DNA of 47,370 bases from Spirogloea muscicola (lineage: Eukaryota; Streptophyta; Zygnematophyceae; Spirogloeales; Spirogloeaceae). The number at the start of each line of letters is the position of its first letter. Within the stretch, counting starts at the first letter, position 1. This document shows positions 22,191 to 32,102 of this stretch, piece by piece. Under the pieces are notes generated by a model, which was not told where the DNA came from, did no database searches, and was given only the letters and a program-made list of their open reading frames with translations. The stretch lies in assembly GCA_009602725.1 (NCBI GenBank), contig WELB01000093.1, positions 251,441 through 298,810 on the forward strand. The letters run 5' to 3'. A program made the translations under genes and the position numbers.

Positions 22191-23640
22191 CATGGCTTTG
22201 TGGGCTGGCTTGTCACCTGCCCAGGCCCCTTTTGGGAGAGGCTTGTTTGTTCTCTTAGAAAGTTCCATCGTCAGTGGGCTGGCTTTCAACAAGCCCTCGC
22301 CCCTTGTTGAGGAGCTGCTGCTTCTTCTTACGACTTGAGACTTCATTTGGGCAAATTTTCACATCCATACCCTTTTTGAAAGCTCCTTTCCCTCTCCACA
22401 GCCATCACTACCCTTTCTTCCTCTTTCTTCTTTGGCCTTCCTTTCATTTCATGCGCACCGCGCCCCTTCTCTCTTTCTTCCACGCACAAAGCACACCTAC
22501 GCCCACCCATGGAAGAACCCCTCCCCTGGCATTCCAAGTGCAATTAAGGAGCATCCGGGAGTCAGCACTCTGCTCTTTCCCCTCCCTACAACCCCTCCTC
22601 ACCCCCTTCTCAGCGCTGGCCCAAGCACCAGACAAAGCGGCACAGGCCAGGCTCGTTGCTGCAGTTGAGGACGAGCGCTGCAAGTCGTTGAGGACGATGC
22701 CGGATATCAACACCAATCCAAGGAGTCTGGCACGTCTCACATCGCTGGCAACGCCTGGGGCAACAGATTGGCTCACCACACACGCAATTCACAACGCCTT
22801 CAGAATCAGCCCTGAAGCATTCCGGACGCTTCTCCAGCTGTTCCTGGGCCTGCCCCCGACCTGCCTAATTGGAGTGACTCAATGTGAGTGCGGCTTCCGT
22901 GCGGAGGGTGGAGACCTTGCCACCCACATGCTGCGGTGTCCCACAGGCACTGAGGTGGTTGGCGTCCACAATCTCCTACGGGACGCCCTGGCAGGCTTGA
23001 TGCGCGACGCCGGCTACCGCGCCATCGTGGAAGTGACCAATGTAATGCCCATCACCACGGATTCCCAGGGACGCCATCACCGTCGCACCCTGGACATTGT
23101 GGGTGTACAACCTGGCGGAGGCCCACGAGCCTTGGTTGACGTGGTGGTGACAGAGGCATGCAAGAGTTCCGCTTCGACACATATTTCTGGCCACGTGGTG
23201 GGAGGTGCTGAGCAGAGAAAGCTCCGACACTACTCTGACTACCCCCGCAGCGATCATCTCCTACTGGCGGCCATCGACACATTCGGCTGCATGGGCCCTC
23301 GCTTTCACACCTTGCTGGAGAAGATTGCAAGCTTGGGATATGCACGTCGTGAGGATATGCTTCCAGCTCAGCTGGGCATGCCGGCAGCCTTCTTGTCGTT
23401 CTTGCGACGTCGAGTATCAGTTTGTCTGCAGCGAGCTCAGGCTCATGCATTGCATCAAAAAGCTGGTCGAGCCTTAGCTGGTAGCTCTAGAGGTTGTCGA
23501 GTGCCGTCCGGTATTCGGGCATCAATTAGTGACCTCTATGTGCTGACTCGTGGTTACTGAGCGGGTCAGCTTAGCAGCAGGGTGACGTACATTTGTCAAT
23601 GTGCTTACCTTTGTACTTGGCCACACATGGCCCTCCATCT
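22191..23640 (+). mobile_element. longest RLE-type LINE 3' end, subfamily 1
   Basis: An uninterrupted frame ends at 23560. From about 22610 it reads like a LINE C-terminus: TPGATDWLTTHAIHN, a CCHC-type knuckle (CECGFRAEGGDLATHMLRC), RRTLDIVGVQPGGGPRALVD followed by VVVTEACK (the D...VDVVV...K core of a restriction-like endonuclease), AEQRKLRHYSDYPRSDHLL, FLSFLRRRVSVCLQRAQ, GRALAGSSRG and LYVLTRGY. The reverse transcriptase is missing (5' truncation). Upstream (22191-22480) are the hairpin and CGCACCGCGCCCC pieces. The intact frame and close match to the 21400 copy suggest a fairly young insertion. Confidence 0.87.
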
Positions 23641-24427
23641 CTCAATACACTCTCCTCTTCCTCCCCTCAGACTCATCTTCTCCTTGCCACAAACACCTGT
23701 CACTTCCTTCCCTGCTTGCCTTCTGGCCACAAGGGCCGTGAGCTACGAGAAGCCGTGCGCCTTCCTGAAAATGCAGACGAGGCCTGTGGTTGGCCATTCG
23801 CTCTTCTACGGGCAGCTATGGGCCTCCAAAGCGCGGCCGGCGCCACTCCCTCCGATGCATAGCAGTGTGACATTGCAGCTTTCATCCAGCAGCTCACGGT
23901 TCTGAGCACTGCAACTTCTGTTTCTTGATGCCAGTATTACCAATAGATGCCCAGTTCCCTACATCAAGGCACTGGCCCCTTCACCAGCGCTGCCAGCACC
24001 CATGTGACTACTGATATGCCCTTTCTAAGCACTCGTTATCACGAGATTAAGCTGAGGCTGGTCATATAGAATGATGGTAACCAGCCACCTCAAACTTGAC
24101 ACGACAATTGCAGCAATAGGCCACTACACGCTTACTTGATGACTTCTGCTGCCTGTCAGAGCAAAGTCTTACAGGACCTTACACAGCTTGATGGAGGGGA
24201 GTATCGAGAGACTGTACTGCTCCGATTTACATTGAATCACAACAAACTGGTTGTGCTTTTGCATCCATGACATCAATCAGGTGCTCTGCTTCTTAGCAAG
24301 TTCTGCATTGCTGCAATGACTTTTATGAAACAGTCGACTCTAGCCCCTCACACCAAGCTATTGACTTACAAGCTGCCACTTCACATTGATGTCCCAGCCT
24401 ACATCATATTCATATTGATGTCCCAGC
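23641..24427. other. no gene seen
   Basis: LINE 3' flank followed by AT-richer spacer. A short tandem duplication starts at about 24383 ('attgatgtcccagcctacat' twice). No supported exon. Confidence 0.4.
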
Positions 24428-26731
24428 CTACATCAAACCATCGAGTAGAACCTCAGAGGTCATTGGAAATGGACAAGCTGCATGCAAATCATCCAGCATG
24501 TAAAAGTAGCTTTCCAAAAGCCTCCGTGCAGCTGGTGTCCACATGTCGGTTGATCCTAGTGAAGAATCGGAATCTGTTTGCAGCAACTGCAAGGCCTTGG
24601 AAGCAAGTACCAGTGCAGTTGTTGGCCTCTGCAGGTCGGCAGTAGAAGCAGTGCTGTCCTGAATATAGTTCCTCATTTCTTCAATTTGTGGACGTCAAGG
24701 GCCAACATAGCTATGGTTTTGGCAATTGTAGAATACAACATCTCTCTTGCTAGCAATTGAAGGAAATCAAAGGTTGTTGTAGGATATCTTTTCCTCGTGA
24801 ATGGGGTTGTGAAGCATGCACAAGCGATTGTTGTTGACCAAGGCCCGTACCAACAGATCCTTCACCTCCTCATTCTTCTGTTGCAGCATCTTCAGCATCT
24901 GCAGTCCATCATGCATGCACTGTTACGCAATTGCTAGCTGCTCTGAAGCCATGCTGCTGTCAAGGATGTCAGTTTGAGAAATACGTATCATTGATCACAA
25001 ACAAGCGCCGTACCAGAGCAAGATCTTTCGCTTGACAATCAGCCCTTGCAGCATGATCACTTTCTGCCTGCCTAGTTCCTGTGAATAGTTCAGAGTATTC
25101 TGATTTGTGCATTGAGTCATATTGAGAAGCAATGAAGCTTTTCGATGATGCTGGACTACCTACAGCAGCACCCTGCACAGCAGCACCCTGCATTGATCAA
25201 GTCCACTGGCAGCCAGTTGGCCTTGCGCACTGAGAAATGTGTGGTAGACTAAACAGTTGCAGCAGGAGATTCTCAGGACTGCAGATTGTTCTCATTCTAT
25301 GCGCATTCAGGATGACAGGTACTTGACGAACATAGTCTGCTGACTTTGTACGACCTTGTGTGAAAGCTTTGGTCTGTACACAGCTTCTGACACTGCCCTC
25401 TTGGGTGTCTCATGACCAGATGCAGTCTCCTGCAGCATGACTGCATTGATGCTGTCAGCTCATGCTTGCATTTACAATGACTGAATGACTACTACGATGA
25501 GCTCTAATGTCATTGTAATGGTGGTTTCAAGCATGTCTACGATGGCCAAAGGTGGACTTCACAGCCTGCAGGGGTGTCGAGGCTGCATTCAGGAAGGCTG
25601 ACATGCAAGTCTCTGATCCACTATATATAGCTCGCAAATCACACCCTAAGAGTGAATGAGCTCTATGAGGTTCAAACGAGGTTACAGTATTTCTGCCGAT
25701 AATACAGAACTGCTCAGGGGAAAGTAGATTGAGCTGCTATGACAAATTCTTCTTGGAGCAAGTTGTTACCTCCATATCTTCATGTTCTGGAGCCACTGGG
25801 CTTGCGCCAGCTTGCCCTTGAGACACCTGATTACTGCTTTGGGCCTGTTCCTTGAGACCAGAAGGAGCTCAAGAATGCCGGCCATGCCCTTGGATTCTTC
25901 ACTGGTATGGAGCATTGCACAATGCATCATACATGCAAAGACGAGAAGCATCTGACAGTACAGGGAGATGCTGATGTCTAAACCTTGTGACAAGTCTGAT
26001 CTCCTGACAGCAACTCTGGCTCAGGTGGCCGCTCCTCAGGCCCGTCTACGAGGAGCTGTGACTCGTCACGAGCCTCTTGTGGAGTAAGAGCTGCCCTCGT
26101 GTGAAGACTGCTGCTGCCACTTGCTATTTTCGGGCTCCTCGAAGTAGCAGGAAGCTGCACCTGTAAAATGACACTCTGCCCGTCTCTTCAGCTTGGTTGA
26201 GAGCAGAGGTGAGCTCGGCCAGTACATACCTGTGGTCGTCAATAATCATCAATACGTACAATAGCTCAACCGAGAGTGGCTGAGCACGTTACTTGGGTGA
26301 GGTTTGCAGATTTTTGCTTCTCGCTCAGGAGCTCCATGTGGCTTGCAGAATTCTTCCTCTCAACAACCGGATCAACAACTGGAGCTGGAGCCGGTGCTTT
26401 CAAGTCGAGGTCCAGGGTACCAATGTCGAAGCGGTCGAGGTAGTCATCCTTCAGATCTAACTCCACGCTGAGGGCAGCAACAATTTGATTCGCGTTGGGC
26501 CTAGTCGGGACCTTCGAGAGAGTACATCAAGATATGCAAGACCAAAGCAGATGTCTCATGGCCTTACTCGTCAAGTCTGAAGTTCCCAGCTCCGCCAAAG
26601 TTGCGCATGTCTTCAAAGTCAGCATCGGGCGCCGGCGCCAGCTTCATGTCGCTGGGCTTCCACCCCTGCAAGAAGTCCATGCCCAGGGCCTGTCCTTCGC
26701 GGCGGTCGCCGCCGCTGCCGCCGCCGGCCAT
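24428..26731 (-). CDS. acidic multi-exon protein of unknown family
   Basis: Seven exons on the minus strand: 26568-26731, 26293-26467, 25984-26160, 25770-25844, 25014-25187, 24851-24898 and 24428-24658. They join in phase to 347 residues. The start is MAGGGSGGDRREGQ. An acidic part follows (GMDFLQGWKPSDM, APDADFEDM, VELDLKDDYLDRFDIGTLDL), then Ser/Pro/Gln-rich linkers (SNQVSQGQAGASPVAPEHED), a short charged helix (MLKMLQQKNEEVKDLL) and a C-terminal region with ALVLASKALQLLQTDSD and RRLLESYFYML. No domain is recognised. The composition would suit a nuclear regulator or scaffold, but that is a guess. The splice model is supported by phase and by GT/AG at every junction. Confidence 0.66.
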
Positions 26732-26989
26732 GTCCGCGGCGAGGAGCCGCAGCCCAGGGGCGCAGTTACGGCGCGTTGCGGAGCCTGGACCGCCTGCAGG
26801 ATGATGCCGTCGGAGTCGGGGGTCGACAATTTCTTTTATGCACCAACTGCCGGCGCGCGCTCTGCTCGGTATTGCGAAGACGACCAAATGGATGCGCCGA
26901 TCCAGCAATGTCCAAAGCACGACGGCTAAGCAGATCAAAGGAAAGGAGCTCCTTTGAAGAAGACGATGGCCTGAAAAGCAGAGAAGTAA

Positions 26990-27480
26990 AGACAGTGAAA
27001 GCGCGGCCAGATTGACTGGTGGCTGGGAAGAGTCCAGCCCAAAGGAATGGACAGGTCTGAAGGAGCCGGAGTGCGACTAGAGCTCGGCCAGCTTTCTGGC
27101 CCAAAGGGAAGAATGTCGTGTATTTGAAAGAAACGAAGGCCAAAGGCCAAGTACAAAGGCAAGCACATCTGAAGACCTACATAATCTACAGCAAATTGAC
27201 CCGCTCAATAACCACGGGTCAAAACATAAAGGTCGCTAATCGATGCCTGAATGCTAGATGTCAGATACGAAGCCCTTCTGCCACCAACTAGAGCTCGGCC
27301 AGCTCTCTGGTGCAAGGCATTAGCCTGAGCACGCTGCAAACAGGCCGAAACACGTCGTCGCAAGAGAGACAGATATGCAGCTGCAAGCCCAACTCAGCCG
27401 GAAACACATCTGCACGACGTGTGTAGCCTAGATGGGCAATGTTTTGGAGGAGGGTGTGGAAGGGGGCAGTGGCTGTGAAA
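26990..27480 (-). mobile_element. LINE 3' end, subfamily 1, frameshifted
   Basis: The minus strand encodes FHTLLQNIAHLGYTRRADVF, then PAELGLQLHI and a shifted frame (CLSCDDVFRPVCSVLR) where intact copies read YLSFLRRRVSACLQRAQ. A one-base loss near 27385 would explain it. The 3' UTR at 27110-27215 matches those at 8907 and 9115. 26995-27065 matches the block at 445-505. Confidence 0.75.
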
Positions 27481-28000
27481 GAAGAAGGCTCGCCCATAAA
27501 GAAAGAGGGGCTGGCAAAGCCAGCCCAAAAAGAATGGACAATGTCCAAAGCCGAAGAATGAGAAGCCGAGGAAGGACTCCTCTACTCTACCAATCACGAC
27601 AACATACTAGGGAAGCTCAGTACCCGCGAGTGAGCAACATCAGGTCCGAGTAGCTCGAGGCAGGGAAGGAGGCACTCCGCCGAGACCCGGAGGCTGCGGC
27701 CAGAGCGCGTCCTGCGCGCGTGTGGACAGCGTGGGCAAGGGATCGCTGTGAAAGGCCAGCCCAAAAACATGGACAAGAAATGATGGAGAAGAGCGGTCGA
27801 GGGGGAAGCCCCGACACGAAATCGCACACCACTCAGCAGAGCAAGTGGCTAATAAGAAAGAAGTGGCTCTCCCAATGAAGATTTCGTGTATTTGAAACAA
27901 ACGAAGGGGCCAAAGGCCAATGGGGGCAAGGGCTGCGAAAAGCCAGCCCAAAAAGAATTGACAAAGGTTTGGAGGGGCCCTACGATCGTTTAGTTAATAG
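27481..28000 (-). mobile_element. hairpin block and LINE tail, subfamily 2
   Basis: 27480-27580 is the reverse copy of 20886-20980, with the hairpin at 27508-27526. 27617-27735 encodes AVHTRAGRALAAASGSRRSA and SYSDLMLLTRGY on the minus strand. 27890-27965 has the 'ttgaaacaaacgaagg' piece and a further hairpin (27930-27949). It is a mosaic with no gene. Confidence 0.72.
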
Positions 28001-28049
28001 GGCGAGAACAAGACCGTGAATTGTAACTTCGTCCCACAGCTGCACCCGC

Positions 28050-28115
28050 TTCACCCGCCGCCGCCGCCGTTGCCGCCGCCGCCGCCGCCGCCGCTGCCGT
28101 CGCCGCCGCCGCCGC
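28050..28115 (+). repeat. CCG/GCC microsatellite
   Basis: Near-perfect (CCG)n upstream of the ATG of the gene that follows, probably in its 5' UTR. Similar GCC runs occur near 31360-31400 and 41560-41585. Confidence 0.8.
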
Positions 28116-28264
28116 AAGCGCCCCGCCAGGGAGCACCGGAGACGATCTGCAGCGGCCGCCGCGGCGGCGGGGGCGTCCAGGGAGGGTTCACCGCTTCCCG
28201 AGCCCCCTTCACGCGGGTGGACCTAGGTGCGGCTCCGTGCGGAGCCCGTCCTGGTGTCTTGAGC

Positions 28265-29533
28265 ATGTGGCTCAGCCGCCGGGGTGGCAGCAGCGGCGGC
28301 GTGAGCGGTGATGGCCGCAGCGTTGGAGGAGGAGGAGGCGGAGGAGGGGGTCATCACCGCACCGGAGGCGGCGGCGGCGGCAGCCATGCTGACGGCCGGC
28401 GCGGGGCCAGGGAGGAGCCAGGGAGGCAGCGGACATCCAGGCCGCAGCCCTCACCGCCGCCAGTGGCGCGGCAGTCTTACTACGGGACCGAGCTGCCGCC
28501 ACCGCCGCCGCGAGACTTCTTCGGTGGTGAAGACCCCAACGCGCCGCCACCGCCCCCGTGGGGGCAGCCGTCGTCACGGCCACCGCAGCTGGCCCCCCTT
28601 CCAGCCGCGCACCGCCCACTGCCGCCCCCGCCGCCCTTCCCGCCACCGCCACCGGTCCAGAGGCGAGTAGTCCTCTCGGCGCCTGACCGTGGGCCCGACT
28701 TGAACGAGGACCCTGATCCCGAGTACGAGATCGATGAGCCAGAGGTCGACGAGCTCGAGCATGAGACGGCCGGGGTGGACGAGCGCCAGCAAGAGCGCCT
28801 GGTGAAAGCTCCCGCTGAGTCGCTGCCCGCCAACCGAGCGGCGTCTCCGTTGCCATCGGTGACGCTGGACGAGCGCTTTCGGAAGCTCGCGGCGCTGAGG
28901 GCCGCGTTGAAGCCCCCGGAAGGCCCGGCCCGTCGCCAAGTATCGACTGCTACCACTCCATCCCGTCGAGTGAAGGATTCTGTGCGGCAGGTGTCACCTC
29001 AGCAGGCGTCAACTATGGCTAGGAGAGGGGAATCCGTGGCACGCCAGAGCACCGCAAGAAAGGCCCACGTCAGCGCGTTCCGGAGGCTCACTGTCCCTGT
29101 GCAACCAAGAGTCAGCGTCCATGAGCGCCTAAGCTTCCCAATGCCTCCAACCACCCCTCAGCCCGTCACCGCACAAGCCGTACCCGGCCTTCCTATGCTC
29201 CAGTTCTCTCCTGGCAGTGCTGGCTCCTGGCAAAACCCTCTTGAGTTGCCCATATCCGTTGCAAAAGGCAACCCCAGCTTGGCGGCGGAATATGTCAAGG
29301 CGCACGCCGTGGCTGCTCGTGGTAATGGCATGCACCAGGCCAAGGTGGGTGGCAGGCCCAAGGGGCAGGGTGGCGGCAGAGAGATGCGAGCGCTTGGAAG
29401 GGGCCATGGCCAGACTCAGCTGCCGGCGAGGAGCATCACTACCAGGGTTGAAGAGAAAGAGAAGCCCTCATTCAGCAACCTTGACAAGGACCTGGAGGAT
29501 TACATGGCAACACGGGGCTCCTCCATCGATTGA
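28265..29533 (+). CDS. Gly/Arg/Pro-rich protein with UAP56-binding-like C-terminus
   Basis: A single open exon from the first in-frame ATG (MWLSRRGGSSGG) gives 422 residues. The open frame reaches back to 28016 but only from a GTG, through a CCG repeat that is better read as 5' UTR. The N-terminus is Gly/Arg-rich with a GGGGGGGGG run. Then come polyproline blocks (ELPPPPPRDFF), an acidic stretch (DPDPEYEIDEPEVDELE), a basic region (RRVKDSVRQ, TARKAHVSAFRRL), a GRPKGQGGGREMRALGRGHG box and the end NLDKDLEDYMATRG. That end resembles the LDxxLDxYxxxR UAP56-binding motif of ALY/REF and FOP-type mRNA export adaptors, which also carry RG-rich flanks. No RRM is present. Role inferred: nuclear RNP or mRNA export adaptor. 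Introns upstream are possible. Confidence 0.7.
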   Translation: MWLSRRGGSSGGVSGDGRSVGGGGGGGGGHHRTGGGGGGSHADGRRGAREEPGRQRTSRPQPSPPPVARQSYYGTELPPPPPRDFFGGEDPNAPPPPPWGQPSSRPPQLAPLPAAHRPLPPPPPFPPPPPVQRRVVLSAPDRGPDLNEDPDPEYEIDEPEVDELEHETAGVDERQQERLVKAPAESLPANRAASPLPSVTLDERFRKLAALRAALKPPEGPARRQVSTATTPSRRVKDSVRQVSPQQASTMARRGESVARQSTARKAHVSAFRRLTVPVQPRVSVHERLSFPMPPTTPQPVTAQAVPGLPMLQFSPGSAGSWQNPLELPISVAKGNPSLAAEYVKAHAVAARGNGMHQAKVGGRPKGQGGGREMRALGRGHGQTQLPARSITTRVEEKEKPSFSNLDKDLEDYMATRGSSID

Positions 29534-30478
29534 GCCAGTGGATAGCACTTGTTGCAGCTGCAGCAAGCCCTGCTCAAGCCCTTGTAGGGTGGTTTCCTAT
29601 GACCATTTGGACTGAGCCAGCAAGTCAGGCTGTGTCCACCTTTCTGTCATTGCATTCTTCTCTGTAGATCGCTGCATCATCATCATTGCATCTATTACTG
29701 GCTGCCATACCCACGATTTCCAGAGGTGAGGAGGGTTCGCACCATTGTGGAAGCGAGAATACTGAGGCTTACTAGCACGCCAAGCTGCAAGCTTCATTGA
29801 GTTGAGTCTGCTCTGGTTAATGTTGTCCAAGAGCTTCACGCCTTGTCCTGGTCCCCTCACAAAGATGACTTCACAGCCACAAGTACTCCACCTCGTTTTT
29901 GGAAGCGAGAGTCACAGCCACAGGGACCTTGTGAGGACTTTTGTAGATGATGTCATCTTGCAGATGGCTGAGTGCAAAAGCCTTGGAATGGCCAAGTAGC
30001 CCTCTTATGGGTACAACTTTCTCTGGTAGCAAGTAGTACACACAGTTCTCCGAGCTGCTGTGCCTTCATGATTAATATCTTTGCAGCTCACTTACATGCT
30101 TCTGTGTGAGGTGGTTTTTGTCATCTCAGCTCCTTGCTCTGTGTTGCAATTGGCAACTTCGATTTCAGCTTACCCGCAGGATTGCAGGAACGGGCCAACA
30201 ATGTGCACAGTCGGCACAGAAATGTACAAGGATGGAAAATATGGACGACGAGTTAAAGTCATCCATAGACGCATACGTGACAGCCTCTTGATCTGGAGAT
30301 CCTGTTGTGTAGGGCTAGTTACGTACAGCAGCATACAAGGCAGCATGCGGGCTAAATATTGAGGGCACCCCATAACGGGGCTTTCCAGTCATTGTGGCTG
30401 TCTCAAATGTTCGCCAAATTGCTCAAGAGTGCGCGTCGCTAGTATAAGAACGTCCATGAATGCCCTGTACGCTGCCCT
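29534..30478. other. 3' UTR and spacer, no gene seen
   Basis: AT-richer DNA between convergent genes. The frames at 29802-29999 and 30081-30362 have neither splice context nor motifs. Confidence 0.4.
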
Positions 30479-31346
30479 CAAAAGTCGGGCCTCTGTTGCT
30501 GCAAAGCCACTGCAATGGATATAAGATTCAGTCACTAGCAATGGAAGGTGAATCCCGCAAGTAATGATAAGGCAAACCTCACTTGCATGAGGGGGACAGG
30601 TTGCTGGGAGAAGGTTGAGCACAGCAATTACGGCTTCCTGCCGGACGAAGAGAATTATCCAGCTCACACGTTAATGGGACGTGGGGCTGACATTTGGTCA
30701 TGTGCTTACACCCGCAGCTTTGGGCCATGAACGGACATCTCGCGAGAGACCTTGTCGGGTTGCAACTGGTGCGCAGCAAGCCAGGAGACAATGTCAGTGC
30801 TGGGATGGGCCGAAGCTTGCCATTCTAAATCGCTCAATTTCTGCTGGCAGCGCCCCTGTCGATGTATGACTACTTGCTGTCACCTGTGCTCTGCTGTGCA
30901 GACTCCATCTGCGAGCACACCGGTGTTTGTCTAAAGCACCGGCTGTCGATGGCAGTCTCTGAGTCTTGAGCACCCATTGAGGCTCGCATAGTGAGGACTC
31001 AAAAGCACGGCTCATTGCGAGCCTTCATCACCTCGGCGTCCACGGCCAGGGCGTTGAAGACGATGGAAGCCCACTCATCGCAAGGAAACATGACATCAAC
31101 GACGCTGCTCACGCGTTGCCAAAACAGCGAGGCGGGGCCGCAAGATGCCTGGCATCAGCTGCTTGCAGTGTAGCTCTGTCCGAGCAGCAGAAACGTCGCC
31201 ACAGGTAGAGCGACAAGCCAGGCCAAGGCCTGGCTTGCAGCTGCTGCAGCCAGAGCCTACCAAGTGCAGTCCTTGCCGACGGCAGCAAAGCTCGTCGGTC
31301 CGAGTCCTGCAGGGACGGCCGATGGCGGCGGCGCCGGGGCCGACAT
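30479..31346 (-). CDS. small multi-exon protein of unknown family
   Basis: Minus-strand exons that join in phase: 30712-30840 (KLSDLEWQASAHPSTD, then IVSWLAAHQLQPDKVSREM), 30583-30637 (EAVIAVLNLLPATCPP) and 30479-30510 (ending ALQQQRPDF). Upstream, 31032 back to about 31145 is coding in style (LFWQRVSSVVDVMFPCDEW, then ASIVFNALAVDAE with a GT donor and matching phase). 31261-31346 looks like the first exon (MSAPAPPPSAVPAGLG) beside a GCC repeat. I could not reconcile the phase between the first and second exons, so an exon or an alternative site is missing. No family is recognised. The gene is real in my view; its 5' structure is uncertain. Confidence 0.55.
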
Positions 31347-31494
31347 GGTGGCCACCAGCCGCTGCTGCCGCCGCCGCCGCCGCCGCGGCCGCCGCCGCGG
31401 CGCGCGGGGAGAGGTCCAGAACACCTTCAGGATATGGAGACGGGGTTCAGGATTTAGAGGTGTAGGGGCTTAATCTGCCACCGGCTCCATCAAC

Positions 31495-31790
31495 GGTGGT
31501 TACTGAGCGGGACAATTTGCTGTAGATTATGTAGGTCTTTAGATGTGCTTGCCTTTGTACTTGGCCTTTGGCCTTCGTTTGTTTCAAATACACGAAATTG
31601 TTTCATCAACGAGCTATTAGGTTGACATGCCATGTCATGGCGCCTTTCCGGCGCCCTTTGGACCTTGTTCATGCTTTCTGGGCTGCGCCTTTCGGCACTA
31701 TTTTGGACCTTGTTCAGGCTTTCTGGGCTGGCCATTCACAGCCCCCTCCACCTTTTGGAAGAAGCTCACTTCTGACGTCAGGAGCCAGGT
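31495..31790 (+). mobile_element. LINE 3' stub and repeat pieces
   Basis: It begins with 'ggttactgagcggg', the last codons and stop of the LINE family, and continues through the subfamily 1 3' UTR ('cttcgtttgtttcaaatac'). 31640-31760 has 'gccctttggaccttgttc' twice and the half-hairpin 'gggctggccattcacagccc'. This is an extreme 5' truncation, directly upstream of the promoter of FCP1-like copy B. Confidence 0.7.
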
Positions 31791-31827
31791 TAAGGTTAGA
31801 TGGGACTGCTGGCCGACTCTCCAAAAC

Positions 31828-31836
31828 TATATAAAG
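31828..31836 (+). promoter_or_regulatory. TATA-box-like motif of copy B
   Basis: TATATAAAG lies 275 bases before the first in-frame ATG of the FCP1-like gene and just after the LINE debris. With a start site some 30 bases downstream, the leader would hold two tiny upstream ORFs: ATG-GCT-TAA at 31856-31864 and a four-codon one at 31885-31899. Confidence 0.45.
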
Positions 31837-32102
31837 TGAAGGGCTTTCCGGAGCCATGGCTTAAGAAGAAAGAAGTGCTCGCCCATGGCTTCCGACTAGC
31901 TTCGGCTTCCAAGGCCGCCAAGTCCCATCCCACCCCCCCTGACCGCTGCCGCCGCCAGCCCGCCGCCGACAAGGACGGCGGCCAGCGCAGCTGTGACTCG
32001 CGGCGCGGGAGGTGGAGCCGTCGCTCCGGCCCTCGCCTGCCGCCGCCTTCCGCCGTCCGCCTGCCGGGCGCCGGCTCGCGGGAGCGGCTCGGCGGGACCT
32101 CG

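Noticed and set aside
24383-24436. Short repeated 'attgatgtcccagcctacat' as a CRISPR-like or regulatory array
   Set aside because: Only two adjacent units in eukaryotic DNA; a simple tandem duplication.
28272-28956. Minus-strand frames opposite the RG/polyproline gene
   Set aside because: Antisense of Gly/Pro codons gives long Ala/Gly/Pro frames by composition alone.
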